DNA of 5,658 nt. Source: Altererythrobacter sp. Lineage in GTDB: Bacteria; Pseudomonadota; Alphaproteobacteria; Sphingomonadales; Sphingomonadaceae. Under the pieces are notes generated by a model. It was not told where the DNA came from. It made no database searches and saw only the letters and a list, made by a program, of their open reading frames with translations. Positions 5,658 through 5,658 of the stretch are shown here, piece by piece (position 1 is the first letter of the stretch; the number at the start of each line of letters is the position of its first letter). The stretch spans positions 1 through 5,658 of the forward strand of contig JALZVZ010000321.1 in assembly GCA_023299945.1 (NCBI GenBank). The letters are read 5' to 3'. Both the position numbers and the translations under genes were made by a program.

Positions 5658-5658
5658 A

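Overview
The window holds the tailoring and export half of a lasso peptide (RiPP) gene cluster, with a dTDP-sugar gene at its left edge. Protein style (PqqD, HPr-kinase-like and nucleotidyltransferase proteins around a lasso precursor), moderate GC and tight ATGA/GTGA gene overlaps suggest an alphaproteobacterium, most likely a sphingomonad. That taxonomic call is an inference from general resemblance; no search was run.

Layout. Bases 1-431 (minus): 5' part of rfbA/rmlA (glucose-1-phosphate thymidylyltransferase), cut by the window edge. 432-576: divergent spacer with a perfect 6-bp inverted repeat. 577-1737 (plus): nucleotidyltransferase-fold protein. 1734-3392 (plus): one-polypeptide ABC exporter, coupled to the previous gene by a 4-base ATGA overlap. 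Its stop meets, tail to tail, the stop of a minus-strand operon, the two sharing the palindrome CTAG (3389-3392). Read in its own direction, right to left, that operon is: lasso precursor (5645-5514), PRMT-fold methyltransferase (5489-4536), HPr-kinase-like protein (4539-3667), PqqD-like leader-binding protein (3670-3389). The last three overlap by 4 bases each.

How the genes should work together. The 43-residue precursor has a leader with the lasso signature (Y7, P10, L12, G16, Thr22 at position -2) and a predicted 20-residue core that begins with Gly and has Asp at core position 8. This fits a Gly1-Asp8 macrolactam ring and a 12-residue tail. The PqqD protein (B1/RRE) would bind the leader. 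The protease (B2) and the asparagine-synthetase-like cyclase (C) are not in the window and should lie to the right or elsewhere. The methyltransferase, the kinase-like protein and the nucleotidyltransferase are candidate tailoring enzymes, and the ABC protein (D) would export the product.

What is most unusual. The predicted core contains no Arg or Lys, although the methyltransferase has a PRMT fold with the arginine-methylation residues replaced. The core ends in Met, not in the Ser that characterised lasso kinases phosphorylate. It also carries five Met residues at 3-4 residue spacing. The modification chemistry is therefore not predictable from known lasso systems. A small hairpin starting on the last base of the precursor stop codon covers the likely ribosome binding site of the methyltransferase and may set the ratio of peptide to enzymes.
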